Source: Bacillus alveayuensis (GTDB taxonomy: Bacteria; Bacillota; Bacilli; Bacillales; Aeribacillaceae). Taken from it: DNA of 64,000 bases. The translations under genes and the position numbers were made by a program. The notes under the pieces were generated by a model, which was not told the DNA's origin, made no database searches, and saw only the letters and a program-made list of their open reading frames with translations. The DNA is taken from assembly GCA_030812955.1 (NCBI GenBank), contig JAUSTR010000001.1, positions 248,001 through 312,000 on the forward strand, given 5' to 3'. Shown piece after piece: positions 39,882 through 49,853 of this stretch (position 1 is the first letter of the stretch; each line of letters starts with the position of its first letter).

Positions 39882-41111
39882 GTGAAAATCCATATTGTTC
39901 AAAAAGGCGATACACTATGGAAGATTGCTCAAAAATATGGAGTCGACTTCGAAGAGTTGAAAAAAATGAACTCACAGCTAAGCAATCCTGATTTAATCAT
40001 GCCAGGTATGAAAATTAAAATCCCATCGAATGGGGTTCCTGTCAAAAAAGAAACACTTATGAATCAAAATATGAAAAAAGAAGAACCATATATAAAAAAG
40101 GAAATGCCGAAAAAAGAAATGACGAAAAAAGAGCTCCCATATGAGCCAAAAAAGGAAAAGCTTGATTATGAAGAAGCAAAGCCGAAAGAAATGCCAGCTA
40201 AACCATATGTACCTTCTATGCCTTATTTTCAACCGTCACATTATCCTGAAATCGATGTAAATAATCATTATTATATGGTCAATATGTCGATGCCACAGCA
40301 AATAAAGCAAGAGCCGCAATTGCCTCCTAAACCGCCAAATGTTTTACCAGAGATGTTTAAAACTGAAGAAGAGGAAAAGGATTTGCACGAGGAAAAAATG
40401 ACTTCGCCTGTTGAAAAGGAGGAAGATGGCTTGAAAATGCCTTATATAAATCCACCACAAATGCCATATATGCCGATGACACAGCCTATGCCTGGAAAAC
40501 AATGGCCGCAATATATTGCACCGGTTTATCCCAATATATCAGCTGCCATGGGGTATGGGGTTCCAAATATGCAACCTGAAAGTTCTGAAATGGATGAATA
40601 TGAAGAGGAGATGGAAAACGAAGAAATGGTGGAAAACATATCGATGAGCCCGTATCCTCCTTACGCTGGATATCCTTATGGGCCACAAGTTGCTCCTGCT
40701 TACTCGCCTCCATATCAAATGGTGCCTCCTGGATGTGTGCCTATTTCACCTATTTTGCCTGGAACAGGAGTAGGACCAATCGGATATGGAGTTCCTTTTC
40801 CAATGCATACATCATATCCACAAGCATATCCTCAAGCCATAAGTCCGGCAATGGAGAATGAAAATGCAGAAAATAACGATTTGGCTTATGAAGAACCATT
40901 TAGCTCTCCAAATATGATGTATCCTCATACGGCCATGCCTTCTTCGTATCAAAGTGGATACGGATATGGCCAACCAATGATGCCTTATTACGGATATCCG
41001 CTGATGCCATATGGTAAGGCGTATCCATATCCGCACTCTCCACAACAGCCGATGTATGATTATACGCGCATATATGAACAACCTGAATATGATGATGGGG
41101 AAGATGATTAA
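39882..41111 (+). CDS. safA: Spore morphogenetic protein SafA
   Basis: Coat/cortex-interface protein that in B. subtilis needs SpoVID and peptidoglycan for targeting. Residues 1-47 are a LysM domain (MKIHIVQKGDTLWKIAQKYG to MPGMKIKIPSNG). Residues about 52-110 are lysine-rich with repeated KKEMPKK-type units. The rest is rich in Pro, Met, Tyr and Gly (PYMPMTQPMP, YGQPMMPYYGYPLMPYG), typical of SafA inner-coat regions. Start GTG at 39882 after AGGAGGGG. Length 409. Downstream of nadA as in B. subtilis. Confidence 0.92.
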   Translation: MKIHIVQKGDTLWKIAQKYGVDFEELKKMNSQLSNPDLIMPGMKIKIPSNGVPVKKETLMNQNMKKEEPYIKKEMPKKEMTKKELPYEPKKEKLDYEEAKPKEMPAKPYVPSMPYFQPSHYPEIDVNNHYYMVNMSMPQQIKQEPQLPPKPPNVLPEMFKTEEEEKDLHEEKMTSPVEKEEDGLKMPYINPPQMPYMPMTQPMPGKQWPQYIAPVYPNISAAMGYGVPNMQPESSEMDEYEEEMENEEMVENISMSPYPPYAGYPYGPQVAPAYSPPYQMVPPGCVPISPILPGTGVGPIGYGVPFPMHTSYPQAYPQAISPAMENENAENNDLAYEEPFSSPNMMYPHTAMPSSYQSGYGYGQPMMPYYGYPLMPYGKAYPYPHSPQQPMYDYTRIYEQPEYDDGEDD

Positions 41112-41116
41112 TTGAT

Positions 41117-41151
41117 CAAAAGGTGGCTTCTTACCAGGAAGTCACCTTTTG
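41117..41151 (+). terminator. safA terminator
   Basis: CAAAAGGTGGCTTC and GAAGTCACCTTTTG form a stem with one mismatch. The T-run is inside the right arm. Confidence 0.8.
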
Positions 41152-41248
41152 AGGTTAAGAAAGGTAAGGATTGCATACTTAAACATCATTGTGAGTAAAT
41201 GAACATTATGATATGATTAAAAAAAATGTAATAAAGGGGTACATATCT

Positions 41249-41989
41249 ATGGAAGAAAAAGTAACAAAACTGGTTGAATGGTTGCAAAAACAAGTTAAGG
41301 AAGCTGGATTAAACGGTGCCATTGTTGGGATTAGTGGTGGAATTGATTCAGCAGTTGTAGCCCATTTAATCAAACGTGCTTTTCCTGAAAATTCATTAGG
41401 GTTAATTATGCCTTGTAAAAGCAACCCAAAAGATCAAGAAGATGCTTTAAAAGTTGTGGAAAGCTGTGGGATTGATTATATAACGATTGACTTAACAGAA
41501 ACTCATCATGCATTATTTAGCCAAATTGAATCTAAAATAAAAGAAAAAAATCAATGGAATGAAAAAGCAGCCCGTATGGGAGATGCGAATACAAGAGCGC
41601 GACTAAGAATGACAACATTATATGCTGTCGCCAATAATTTTGGCTATATGGTGGTAGGAACAGATAATGCGGCCGAATGGCATACAGGCTATTTTACTAA
41701 ATATGGTGACGGCGGCGTTGATTTAGTGCCGCTCATCCACTTTACGAAAGGAGAAGTACGCAAATTAGCTAAAGTATTAGGTGTTCCTAACGAAATTATT
41801 CATAAAGCTCCAACTGCTGGTCTTTGGGAAGGACAAACAGATGAAAAGGAAATGGGAACAACTTATGATATGATCGATAAATATTTAAAAGGGGAAGAAA
41901 TCCCAGATGAGGATCGGCAAATTATTGAGCAAATGCATAAACGTTCTGAACATAAACGCCGTCTAGCAGCAGCTCCTCCAAAATTTTAA
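41249..41989 (+). CDS. nadE: NH3-dependent NAD+ synthetase
   Basis: Final amidation of nicotinate adenine dinucleotide to NAD. ATP-pyrophosphatase loop GISGGIDSAVVAHL, TTLYAVANNFGYMVVGTDNAAEWHTGYFTKYGDGGVDLVPL and KAPTAGLWEGQTDEKEMG are diagnostic. Length 246 from ATG 41249 after AAAGGGG. An in-frame ATG 36 bases upstream lies before that site. It sits near nadBCA but behind safA with its own upstream region, a placement that differs from B. subtilis. Confidence 0.96.
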   Translation: MEEKVTKLVEWLQKQVKEAGLNGAIVGISGGIDSAVVAHLIKRAFPENSLGLIMPCKSNPKDQEDALKVVESCGIDYITIDLTETHHALFSQIESKIKEKNQWNEKAARMGDANTRARLRMTTLYAVANNFGYMVVGTDNAAEWHTGYFTKYGDGGVDLVPLIHFTKGEVRKLAKVLGVPNEIIHKAPTAGLWEGQTDEKEMGTTYDMIDKYLKGEEIPDEDRQIIEQMHKRSEHKRRLAAAPPKF

Positions 41990-42000
41990 ACATTTTGAAT

Positions 42001-42094
42001 GGCTGTTTTCGTAAACTTTGTTGCTTTTCGACTGTCCATGAACCGAACAAAGCACGAAGCTATGGTAAAGCAACAATCTTTTAGAAAAAGAGCC
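42001..42094. repeat. Palindromic intergenic element, copy C (MITE-like)
   Basis: Full-length 94-bp copy. The left end GGCTGTTTTCGTAAACTTTG and the reverse complement of the right end, GGCTCTTTTTCTAAAAGATTG, make imperfect terminal inverted repeats, each followed by TTGCTTT. The interior carries CCATGAACCGAACAAAGCACG, shared with copies D and F but absent from A and B. Confidence 0.8.
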
Positions 42095-42215
42095 TTTTGA
42101 ATAGAAACATCTACCTTATATTCCTATAATTAATCGCAATAGCCCTCCTTAAGGATGAACACTTTAATAAATGAGCAGCTTTTCATTGCTCATAATGTGT
42201 TTAAGGGGGGGTAAC

Positions 42216-42890
42216 ATGAAAAAGAGAGCTTCTTTATTTACGGCAATGGCGTTAATGTCCACGAGTCTTGTTGCATGTAATACAAATGATGATGCAATGG
42301 ATACAAGATATAACAATAACATGCAGCCAATCGGTTATTACACGAACGATAATGGAGATATGATTGACAATGATGGACCGATAACGGAAATGTTTGACGG
42401 CGGCGTTGATGATAATGACAACATTCGGGATATGAATGATCGCAATGGACGTGTAAGCCCATTAACCGTTCGAGATCGTAACAACATGAGAAACAATGGC
42501 TTCCGTCGCGACGATTATAATTACCATAACCAACTTGGTAATAATAATGTAGATGCTAACGAGGAATTAGCGGAAAGAATTTCTGAACAAGTCGCAAAAT
42601 TGCGTAATGTAGAGGATGTTAATACTCTTGTTACAAATAATAATGTCATTGTTGCAGTTGATACAAATGATCGTAATAATCGTGATGTTCAAAATCGAGT
42701 TCGAAATGTTGTGCAAAAAATGGCAAGAGGGAAAAATGTAAACATTGTGACAGATGAAGCAACCTTTACACGTATACGGAATATAAACCGTGGATTAGAT
42801 AATGGAAATGACGTGACGAATGATATTCGTGAACTATTAAATGACATTGGTGAAACCATTACTGAACCGTTTGATAATAACAACCGTTAA
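42216..42890 (+). CDS. YhcN/YlaJ-family sporulation lipoprotein (CoxA-like)
   Basis: A 224-residue lipoprotein. Signal peptide [20 protein letters not shown] with the lipobox cysteine at residue 21. An Asn/Asp-rich low-complexity stretch (about 22-125) and a YhcN/YlaJ domain ([31 protein letters not shown] onward) follow. B. subtilis has the spore cortex protein CoxA of this family after safA, so this is probably its counterpart. Start ATG 42216 after GGGGGGG. An in-frame ATG 45 bases upstream lies before that site. Confidence 0.85.
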   Translation: MKKRASLFTAMALMSTSLVACNTNDDAMDTRYNNNMQPIGYYTNDNGDMIDNDGPITEMFDGGVDDNDNIRDMNDRNGRVSPLTVRDRNNMRNNGFRRDDYNYHNQLGNNNVDANEELAERISEQVAKLRNVEDVNTLVTNNNVIVAVDTNDRNNRDVQNRVRNVVQKMARGKNVNIVTDEATFTRIRNINRGLDNGNDVTNDIRELLNDIGETITEPFDNNNR

Positions 42891-42894
42891 TCTG

Positions 42895-42921
42895 AAACAG
42901 GGAGAAAGACTCCCTGTTTTT
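42895..42921 (+). terminator. Terminator after CoxA-like gene
   Basis: AAACAGGGAG and CTCCCTGTTT enclose AAAGA, and TTTT follows. Confidence 0.92.
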
Positions 42922-43002
42922 TACGTTATGTCACATTTACCGATAAAAGGATTTTATGATATATTTAAAAGCGAGACTGTTTTAATGAGAGGGGAATTTA
43001 GA

Positions 43003-43728
43003 ATGGCAGGACATTCTAAGTGGAAAAATATTCAACGACGTAAAAACGCACAAGATGCTAAGCGCGGTAAAATATTTATGAAATTAGCTAAGGAAATATA
43101 TGTTGCCGCGAAACAAGGTGGCGGAGATCCTGATGCAAATCCGGGCCTACGTTTAGCAATTGATAAAGCAAAAGCGGCAAATATGCCGAATGACAATATA
43201 GATCGTGCCATTAAAAAAGCAACAGGTAACCAAAGTGGTGAATATTATGAGGAGATTACGTATGAAGGCTATGGCCCTGGTGGAGTTGCTGTAATGGTTA
43301 AATGCTTAACAGATAATAAAAACCGTACAGCTACAAATGTTCGTACTGCTTTTAATAAAAATGGCGGTAATCTTGGTGAAAGTGGATGTGTAGCCTATTT
43401 ATTTGACCGGAAAGGATATATCGTCATTAGCCGTGAGGATTTAACAGTTGATGAAGATGACATGCTGCTTGAAGTCATTGAAGTAGGTGCTGAAGAGATG
43501 GAAACATCTGAGGATGCATTTGAAATTTTTACAGCACCAGAAAATTTTAATGAGGTTAAGCAAACACTTGAGCAAAGCGGTTATACGTTCAAAGCGGCTG
43601 AAATGACAATGGTTCCACAAACGTATGCCCAAGTAGACGAAGAAACAGCAGAAAAAATGTACAAGCTGATCGACGTATTAGAAGAAGACGATGACGTTCA
43701 AGAGGTATATCATAACCTTAATGAATAA
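43003..43728 (+). CDS. yebC: YebC/TACO1-family protein
   Basis: A 241-residue protein starting [32 protein letters not shown], the invariant YebC start. [17 protein letters not shown] and the C-terminal [34 protein letters not shown] are characteristic. Family members act on translation (relief of proline-rich stalls) or as transcription regulators. Which applies here is unknown. Start ATG 43003 after GAGGGGAA. A 54-codon upstream extension in the same frame has no support. Confidence 0.95.
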   Translation: MAGHSKWKNIQRRKNAQDAKRGKIFMKLAKEIYVAAKQGGGDPDANPGLRLAIDKAKAANMPNDNIDRAIKKATGNQSGEYYEEITYEGYGPGGVAVMVKCLTDNKNRTATNVRTAFNKNGGNLGESGCVAYLFDRKGYIVISREDLTVDEDDMLLEVIEVGAEEMETSEDAFEIFTAPENFNEVKQTLEQSGYTFKAAEMTMVPQTYAQVDEETAEKMYKLIDVLEEDDDVQEVYHNLNE

Positions 43729-43858
43729 ATCTCTCCCATTTCGGAAGCTGAAAACCCTTGAAAATACAAAGGTTGTAAAGATTTTCAACCTTTTAAAATT
43801 CCCTTTTATAACCAAAATCGTTATGATATACATTTCATCTCACCTCCATTTTGGTTTA

Positions 43859-43909
43859 AACTTCTAATTTTGGCCACACTAACAGTAGTGGTCAAATTAG
43901 AAGTTTTTT
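43859..43909 (+). terminator. Large hairpin between yebC and bofC
   Basis: AACTTCTAATTTTGGCCAC and GTGGTCAAATTAGAAGTT form a long stem with an 11-base loop, and TTTTTT follows. Confidence 0.88.
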
Positions 43910-43960
43910 GTTTGAACAAGGTGATCCTTTTGAGAAAACCATTGTATTGAGGTGATGTTA

Positions 43961-44506
43961 ATGAAACAGCTGAATCATCTCTTCATGATTATTTCAGCAC
44001 TAATCGTTTTCATCAGTGTATTCCAAAATGGGAAAGTATTTGCGAATGAATTTAATCAGCATGTAAAGAATGAGGGCAGTGAGATTTCTCATCCGTTAAC
44101 GGTGAAAGTTGTGCTTGAACGATTATATATGGATGGAGAAAGAAGTGAAGAAGTGAAAATCGAAAAGATTTATTCTATGGATGATTTTTTGTTGAAATAT
44201 GCGGATTGGCAGTTCGTTGAGCATAATAAGAATAAAATCGTATTTCGAAAATACATTGAAGATATTTCCCCATTGTTAAAAACGAACGGTTATTTTGGTC
44301 TCAAAGATGATGGAACTTTATCTATTTTTAACGGGAGACCTGGCGATGCGAAAAACATTATTCAATCTTTTTTTCAAATTGATGTAGGGAAGTTGGAGAG
44401 TAGACTCCATCTTGAGCTAGAGAAAGGAATTCCGATAAAAAACAAAGAGAAATATTTAGAGGTTATTGAAACATTTAGGCAATACTCTATTTCAAAAGAT
44501 TCTTAA
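43961..44506 (+). CDS. bofC: Bypass-of-forespore protein C (BofC)
   Basis: Forespore-secreted inhibitor that tunes SpoIVB signalling to the pro-sigmaK checkpoint. N-terminal signal peptide (FMIISALIVFISVFQNGKVFA). The mature protein has HPLTVKVVLERLYMDGERSEEVKIE and DISPLLKTNGYFGLKDDGTLSIFNGRP, matching BofC. Length 181 from ATG 43961, 6 bases after GAGGTGA. Upstream of ruvAB as in B. subtilis. Its pathway partner SpoIVFB is also in this window. Confidence 0.92.
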   Translation: MKQLNHLFMIISALIVFISVFQNGKVFANEFNQHVKNEGSEISHPLTVKVVLERLYMDGERSEEVKIEKIYSMDDFLLKYADWQFVEHNKNKIVFRKYIEDISPLLKTNGYFGLKDDGTLSIFNGRPGDAKNIIQSFFQIDVGKLESRLHLELEKGIPIKNKEKYLEVIETFRQYSISKDS

Positions 44507-44508
44507 TC

Positions 44509-44547
44509 ACAAGTTCAGCTATTCTATAGCACGAGCTTGTTTTTTTA
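44509..44547 (+). terminator. bofC terminator
   Basis: ACAAG...CTTGT closes an inner GCTAT/ATAGC stem, and TTTTTTT follows. Confidence 0.75.
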
Positions 44548-44657
44548 TTTATGACAAATGAACGAATTATGTATTTTTGAATGAAGCGATTGTTTTTATT
44601 CTTTCTATGAAAAAATTTATGTTAAAATGAGATACAGTCATAAAGAGGTGAAAGATA

Positions 44658-45269
44658 TTGATTGAGTTTATTCATGGAATCGTTGATGATATTACACCGG
44701 AATATATCGTCATCAATCACAATGGAATCGGCTATCAAATTTTTACACCGAATCCTTTTATTTATCAGAAACATTACCAAAAAGAAGTGACGATTTATAC
44801 ATATCAATATGTACGCGAAGATTTATTAGCACTATACGGTTTTCCAACACGTGAAGAAAAAGCATTATTTATCAAATTGCTTCATGTAAATGGCATTGGT
44901 CCAAAAGGTGGATTGGCCATTTTAGCATCTGGGAACCCTAGACAAGTAGTAGAAGCAATCGAAAATGAAGATGAAACATTTCTTGTGAAATTTCCAGGTG
45001 TTGGCAAAAAAACAGCTCGGCAAATCATTCTTGACTTGAAAGGTAAATTAGTAGATATTATTCCTGCCGCTGTTTCCCCAGATTTGTTCAACTTAGAGCA
45101 GGTAGAAGAGAAACAATCGCTGTCCAATTCATTAAGTGAAGCCATTGAGGCGTTAAAGGTGTTAGGATATAGTGAACGTGAAATTAAGAAAGTGGTTCCA
45201 ACGTTAAAGGAAGAATCTTTAACAACAGATCAATATGTGAAAAAAGCTTTACAAAAGCTTTTAAAGTAA
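44658..45269 (+). CDS. ruvA: Holliday junction DNA helicase subunit RuvA
   Basis: Binds Holliday junctions and loads RuvB. N-terminal OB fold ([28 protein letters not shown]), two helix-hairpin-helix motifs ([35 protein letters not shown]) and the RuvB-contacting C-terminal domain ([19 protein letters not shown]). Length 203. TTG start after GAGGTGAAAG. ruvB starts ten bases after the stop. Confidence 0.97.
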   Translation: MIEFIHGIVDDITPEYIVINHNGIGYQIFTPNPFIYQKHYQKEVTIYTYQYVREDLLALYGFPTREEKALFIKLLHVNGIGPKGGLAILASGNPRQVVEAIENEDETFLVKFPGVGKKTARQIILDLKGKLVDIIPAAVSPDLFNLEQVEEKQSLSNSLSEAIEALKVLGYSEREIKKVVPTLKEESLTTDQYVKKALQKLLK

Positions 45270-45279
45270 GGGGATGAAT

Positions 45280-46281
45280 ATGGAAGACCGCATCGTTTCT
45301 CAAGAGGCAGATGTTGATGAGGAAAGCTTTGAGTACAGCCTTCGTCCACAATCATTAGATCAATATATTGGCCAGCAAAAAATAAAAGAAAACCTACAAA
45401 TATTTATAGAAGCGGCTAAAATGCGCCAGGAAACACTAGATCATGTTTTGTTGTATGGACCTCCTGGCTTAGGGAAAACAACGTTGGCTGCCATTATCGC
45501 AAATGAAATGGGAGTAAACATTCGCACAACTTCTGGACCGGCAATCGAACGCCCAGGCGATTTGGCTGCCATCTTGACATCTCTTGAGCCTGGGGATGTT
45601 TTATTTATTGATGAAATTCATCGTCTCCATCGCTCGATTGAAGAGGTACTGTATCCGGCTATGGAAGATTTTTGTTTAGATATTGTCATCGGAAAAGGTT
45701 CAACTGCTCGAAGTGTACGGTTAGATTTGCCTCCTTTTACACTAGTAGGGGCAACGACGAGGGTCGGTCTTTTAACCGCGCCGCTTAGAGACCGTTTTGG
45801 TGTGCTAGGAAGACTTGAATACTATCATGAAAACGAGCTATCCCAAATTGTTACAAGAACGGCGAATATACTAGAAATCGAAATTGATGAATCGGCATCG
45901 ATCGAAATAGCGAGAAGATCGCGAGGTACTCCACGGATTGCTAATCGGTTGCTAAAAAGGGTACGAGATTTTGCCCAAGTGTTGAAATTGGATAAAATTA
46001 CTTATGAATTAGCCGTCCATGCTTTAGAACGATTGCAAGTTGACAAGCTCGGCCTTGATCATATTGACCATAAATTACTGCTAGGGATCATGGAAAAATT
46101 TCATGGTGGACCGGTTGGCATTGATACGATATCAGCAATGATTGGAGAAGAATCTAATACGATTGAAGATGTTTATGAACCATATTTGTTGCAAATCGGT
46201 TTTATTAAACGGACCCCTAGGGGAAGAATGGTAACAGATCTTGTTTATAAGCATTTTAATATGGAGGTGCCGAAACGATGA
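45280..46281 (+). CDS. ruvB: Holliday junction branch migration helicase RuvB
   Basis: AAA+ motor of the RuvABC resolvasome. Walker A (GPPGLGKTT), Walker B (FIDEIHRL), sensor and arginine finger ([16 protein letters not shown]) and the C-terminal winged helix ([19 protein letters not shown]). Start ATG 45280, with AAGGGG 6 bases ahead. An in-frame ATG at 45274 is too close to that site. Length 333. Overlaps the next gene by four bases. Confidence 0.97.
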   Translation: MEDRIVSQEADVDEESFEYSLRPQSLDQYIGQQKIKENLQIFIEAAKMRQETLDHVLLYGPPGLGKTTLAAIIANEMGVNIRTTSGPAIERPGDLAAILTSLEPGDVLFIDEIHRLHRSIEEVLYPAMEDFCLDIVIGKGSTARSVRLDLPPFTLVGATTRVGLLTAPLRDRFGVLGRLEYYHENELSQIVTRTANILEIEIDESASIEIARRSRGTPRIANRLLKRVRDFAQVLKLDKITYELAVHALERLQVDKLGLDHIDHKLLLGIMEKFHGGPVGIDTISAMIGEESNTIEDVYEPYLLQIGFIKRTPRGRMVTDLVYKHFNMEVPKR

Positions 46282-46478
46282 CAGAAATTCCAAAAATGCT
46301 CATGATAATCGGGGCAATTTTACTTATTATTGGATTTGTGATGCAATTTATCGGTAGACTTCCAGGCGATATTACGCTTAAAAGAGGAAATGTTACCTTT
46401 TACTTTCCAATTGTCACAAGTATTGTCATCAGTATGATCTTAACACTTATTTTTTCCATTATAAGTCGATTTAAATAA
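46278..46478 (+). CDS. DUF2905 small membrane protein
   Basis: A 66-residue protein with two membrane helices ([18 protein letters not shown] and [18 protein letters not shown]) joined by [19 protein letters not shown], the DUF2905 hallmark. It overlaps ruvB by four bases (ATGA) and precedes queA. The function is not known. Confidence 0.88.
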   Translation: MTEIPKMLMIIGAILLIIGFVMQFIGRLPGDITLKRGNVTFYFPIVTSIVISMILTLIFSIISRFK

Positions 46479-46502
46479 ACGAATTAGAAATTAGGTGATT
46501 TG

Positions 46503-47531
46503 ATGAAACTCGATTTGTTTGATTTTCATTTGCCGGAGGAATTAATTGCCCAAGTACCATTAAAAGAACGTGACGCATCAAGATTAATGGTTTTAAATAA
46601 AGAAACAGGAGAATGGAAGCACGATCAATTTAAACATTTATTAAATTATCTCAATCGTGGCGATTGCCTAGTATTAAACGATACACGAGTTCTTCCAGCT
46701 AGGCTGGTTGGTGAAAAGGAGGATACGAAGGCAAAAGTGGAGGTTCTCCTTTTAAAGCAAATGGAGGGAGATGTGTGGGAAACACTTGCAAAACCAGCAA
46801 AACGAATTAAGGAAGGAACGGTCATTAGTTTTGGAAATGGTAAATTAAAAGCGACATGTGTTGGAACACTCGAGCATGGCGGGCGTTTAATGGAATTTTC
46901 CTATGAAGGAATTTTCCTCGAGGTGCTTGAATCTCTTGGAGAAATGCCTCTTCCTCCATACATAAAGGAACAGTTAGATGACCGTGAAAGATATCAAACG
47001 GTTTTTTCAAGGGAAAGTGGTTCTGCTGCTGCACCAACGGCTGGCCTTCATTTTACAGAAAGATTATTAGCTGAATTAAAAGAAAAGGGTGTACATATCG
47101 CTTTTATTACCCTTCATGTCGGATTAGGTACGTTTCGCCCGGTCAACGTTGAGGATATTGAAGAGCACATCATGCATGCTGAGTTTTATCAAATGAGCGA
47201 AGGAACTGCGTCGCTATTAAATGAAGTGCGAGAAAATGGTGGACGGATTATAGCAGTCGGAACTACTTCAACAAGAACGTTGGAAACGATTGCTCAAAAG
47301 CATGACGGACATTTTGTTAGTGAAAGTGGATGGACAGATATTTTCATTTATCCTGGATACAAATTTAAAGCTATAGACGGTTTAATTACAAATTTCCATT
47401 TGCCTAAGTCGTCTTTAATTATGCTCGTTAGTGCTTTGGCTGGCCGAGAAAATATATTACGGGCTTACGAAGAAGCTGTAAAGGAAAAATATCGCTTTTT
47501 CAGCTTTGGGGATGCCATGCTGATCATCTAA
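46503..47531 (+). CDS. queA: S-adenosylmethionine:tRNA ribosyltransferase-isomerase
   Basis: Transfers the ribosyl part of SAM to preQ1 in tRNA, forming epoxyqueuosine. [61 protein letters not shown] and [10 protein letters not shown] are family signatures. Start ATG 46503 with AGGTGA ahead. Length 342. Followed by tgt, the preceding step of the same modification. Confidence 0.97.
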   Translation: MKLDLFDFHLPEELIAQVPLKERDASRLMVLNKETGEWKHDQFKHLLNYLNRGDCLVLNDTRVLPARLVGEKEDTKAKVEVLLLKQMEGDVWETLAKPAKRIKEGTVISFGNGKLKATCVGTLEHGGRLMEFSYEGIFLEVLESLGEMPLPPYIKEQLDDRERYQTVFSRESGSAAAPTAGLHFTERLLAELKEKGVHIAFITLHVGLGTFRPVNVEDIEEHIMHAEFYQMSEGTASLLNEVRENGGRIIAVGTTSTRTLETIAQKHDGHFVSESGWTDIFIYPGYKFKAIDGLITNFHLPKSSLIMLVSALAGRENILRAYEEAVKEKYRFFSFGDAMLII

Positions 47532-48704
<1,173 letters not shown>

Positions 48705-48810
48705 ACTTGAGAAGCTTAAGCATCCAAGAATTCTTTTTTCATCTCGCCTACATGAGTGGGTGAAGTGACGAAACACTATCATTGAAAAAATCTCAGAAAG
48801 GGGTGATGAC

Positions 48811-49074
48811 ATGGAATTTTTAGGGACAATCTTGCCGTTTGTTCTGATGCTGGCTATTTTTTACTTCTTGCTAATCCGTCCACAACAAAAGCAACAAAAA
48901 CAAATTCGCGACATGCAGGCCAGCTTGCAAAAAGGTGATAAAATCGTGACGATTGGCGGCCTACATGGAATTGTCGATTCATTAGATGAAGACAAAATCG
49001 TCATTAAAGCTGGTGACGGCTCACGTCTCACTTTTGATCGTCGTGCAGTTCGTGAAGTGGTTGATAAAGCGTAA
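48811..49074 (+). CDS. yajC: Preprotein translocase accessory subunit YajC
   Basis: 87 residues. One N-terminal membrane helix (ILPFVLMLAIFYFLLIRPQQKQQKQ) and the YajC domain (LQKGDKIVTIGGLHGIVDSLDEDKIVIKAGDGSRLTFDRRAV). Part of the SecDF-YajC module. The fused secDF is 5 kb downstream. ATG after AAAGGGGTGA. Confidence 0.95.
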   Translation: MEFLGTILPFVLMLAIFYFLLIRPQQKQQKQIRDMQASLQKGDKIVTIGGLHGIVDSLDEDKIVIKAGDGSRLTFDRRAVREVVDKA

Positions 49075-49111
49075 AGTCTATACATAAATAAATGGTAGAC
49101 GATTTTAAATG

Positions 49112-49146
49112 AGGAAGCCAAAATGAACGTTGGCTTCCTTTTTTTT
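49112..49146 (+). terminator. yajC terminator
   Basis: AGGAAGCCAA and TTGGCTTCCT form a perfect stem, followed by eight T residues. Confidence 0.93.
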
Positions 49147-49151
49147 ACTAA

Positions 49152-49269
49152 GGCTCTTTTCTAAAAAATTGTTGCTTTACCATCGCTTTTCGACTGTCCA
49201 GGCAAGCGACACGCTTGCTAGGTCACACTATAGTGTGACGTGAACCGAACAAAGTTTACGAAAACAGCC
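49152..49269. repeat. Palindromic intergenic element, copy D (longest, inverted orientation)
   Basis: 118 bp from GGCTCTTTTCTAAAAAATTG to TTTACGAAAACAGCC, the reverse orientation of copies A-C. It carries an internal insertion with two extra palindromes: GCAAGCGACACGCTTGC (49202-49218) and the perfect 18-mer GTCACACTATAGTGTGAC (49222-49239). Confidence 0.8.
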
Positions 49270-49284
49270 TTTACTAAAAAGGGA

Positions 49285-49680
49285 TTACGAGGTCTGTCTT
49301 TTTGATGTTGATACATTAACACCAAGTATGCCACCAAGCATGGCAATGAGTAAAAAGCCACCATGATATAGCCATTGTTTACTAGATAATGATGTTCCAT
49401 ATCCTAAAAATTGAAATAACAAAATAATTCCTGTATAGGTGAGTGCTGTCAGTCCACCGATAAGCCACCCTTTTTCTTTTCCTTTGCCGCCTGCTATAAA
49501 ACCTCCAATAAATACAGAAATAAACGAACAGCTAATGACGAGCCATTGAATGGAATCTTCCGTTAAACTTGTTAGTTTTAAGAGAACGGAAAAAAGAAAA
49601 CTTACGATCAATGCGATGATAAAAATAGCGATAACACCGTGTAAAATGGCACTTCCCCACCGTTTAGATTCCATCATCAT
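49285..49680 (-). CDS. yrzE: TIGR04086-family membrane protein (YrzE-like)
   Basis: A 131-residue protein with four membrane segments (AILHGVIAIFIIALIVSFLFSVLL; LVISCSFISVFIGGFIAGG; LTALTYTGIILLFQFL; FLLIAMLGGILGVNV). Placement between yajC and the DUF421 gene matches B. subtilis yrzE. The ATG at 49680 follows GGAGGGAGAC on the minus strand. A TTG 12 bases earlier overlaps that site. Function unknown. Confidence 0.85.
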   Translation of the reverse strand: MMMESKRWGSAILHGVIAIFIIALIVSFLFSVLLKLTSLTEDSIQWLVISCSFISVFIGGFIAGGKGKEKGWLIGGLTALTYTGIILLFQFLGYGTSLSSKQWLYHGGFLLIAMLGGILGVNVSTSKRQTS

Positions 49681-49853
49681 GTCTCCCTCCAATCCTTTAT
49701 TTTTTAAGAATGTAACAAAAGCCCCAAAAGTTTAAAAGGTGATTAGCATGACTTAATACAAGCTTATTCAGTGAAAAAAGATTTAGAATATAAATATTTT
49801 CGTGGACTAGCATCATATGATGATAATAATTGAAGGATGGAAGGAGAAACGTC

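Noticed and set aside
40032-41100. Repeated short units in safA that might be taken for a CRISPR or tandem repeat
   Set aside because: The units are irregular codon-level repeats (Lys/Glu/Met/Pro and Pro/Tyr/Gly rich) inside a coding frame, typical of SafA. There are no regular repeats and spacers.
42841-43002. An N-terminal extension of yebC by 54 codons
   Set aside because: It crosses the terminator of the preceding lipoprotein gene and overlaps its end. The invariant MAGHSKW start with GAGGGGAA ahead is at 43003.
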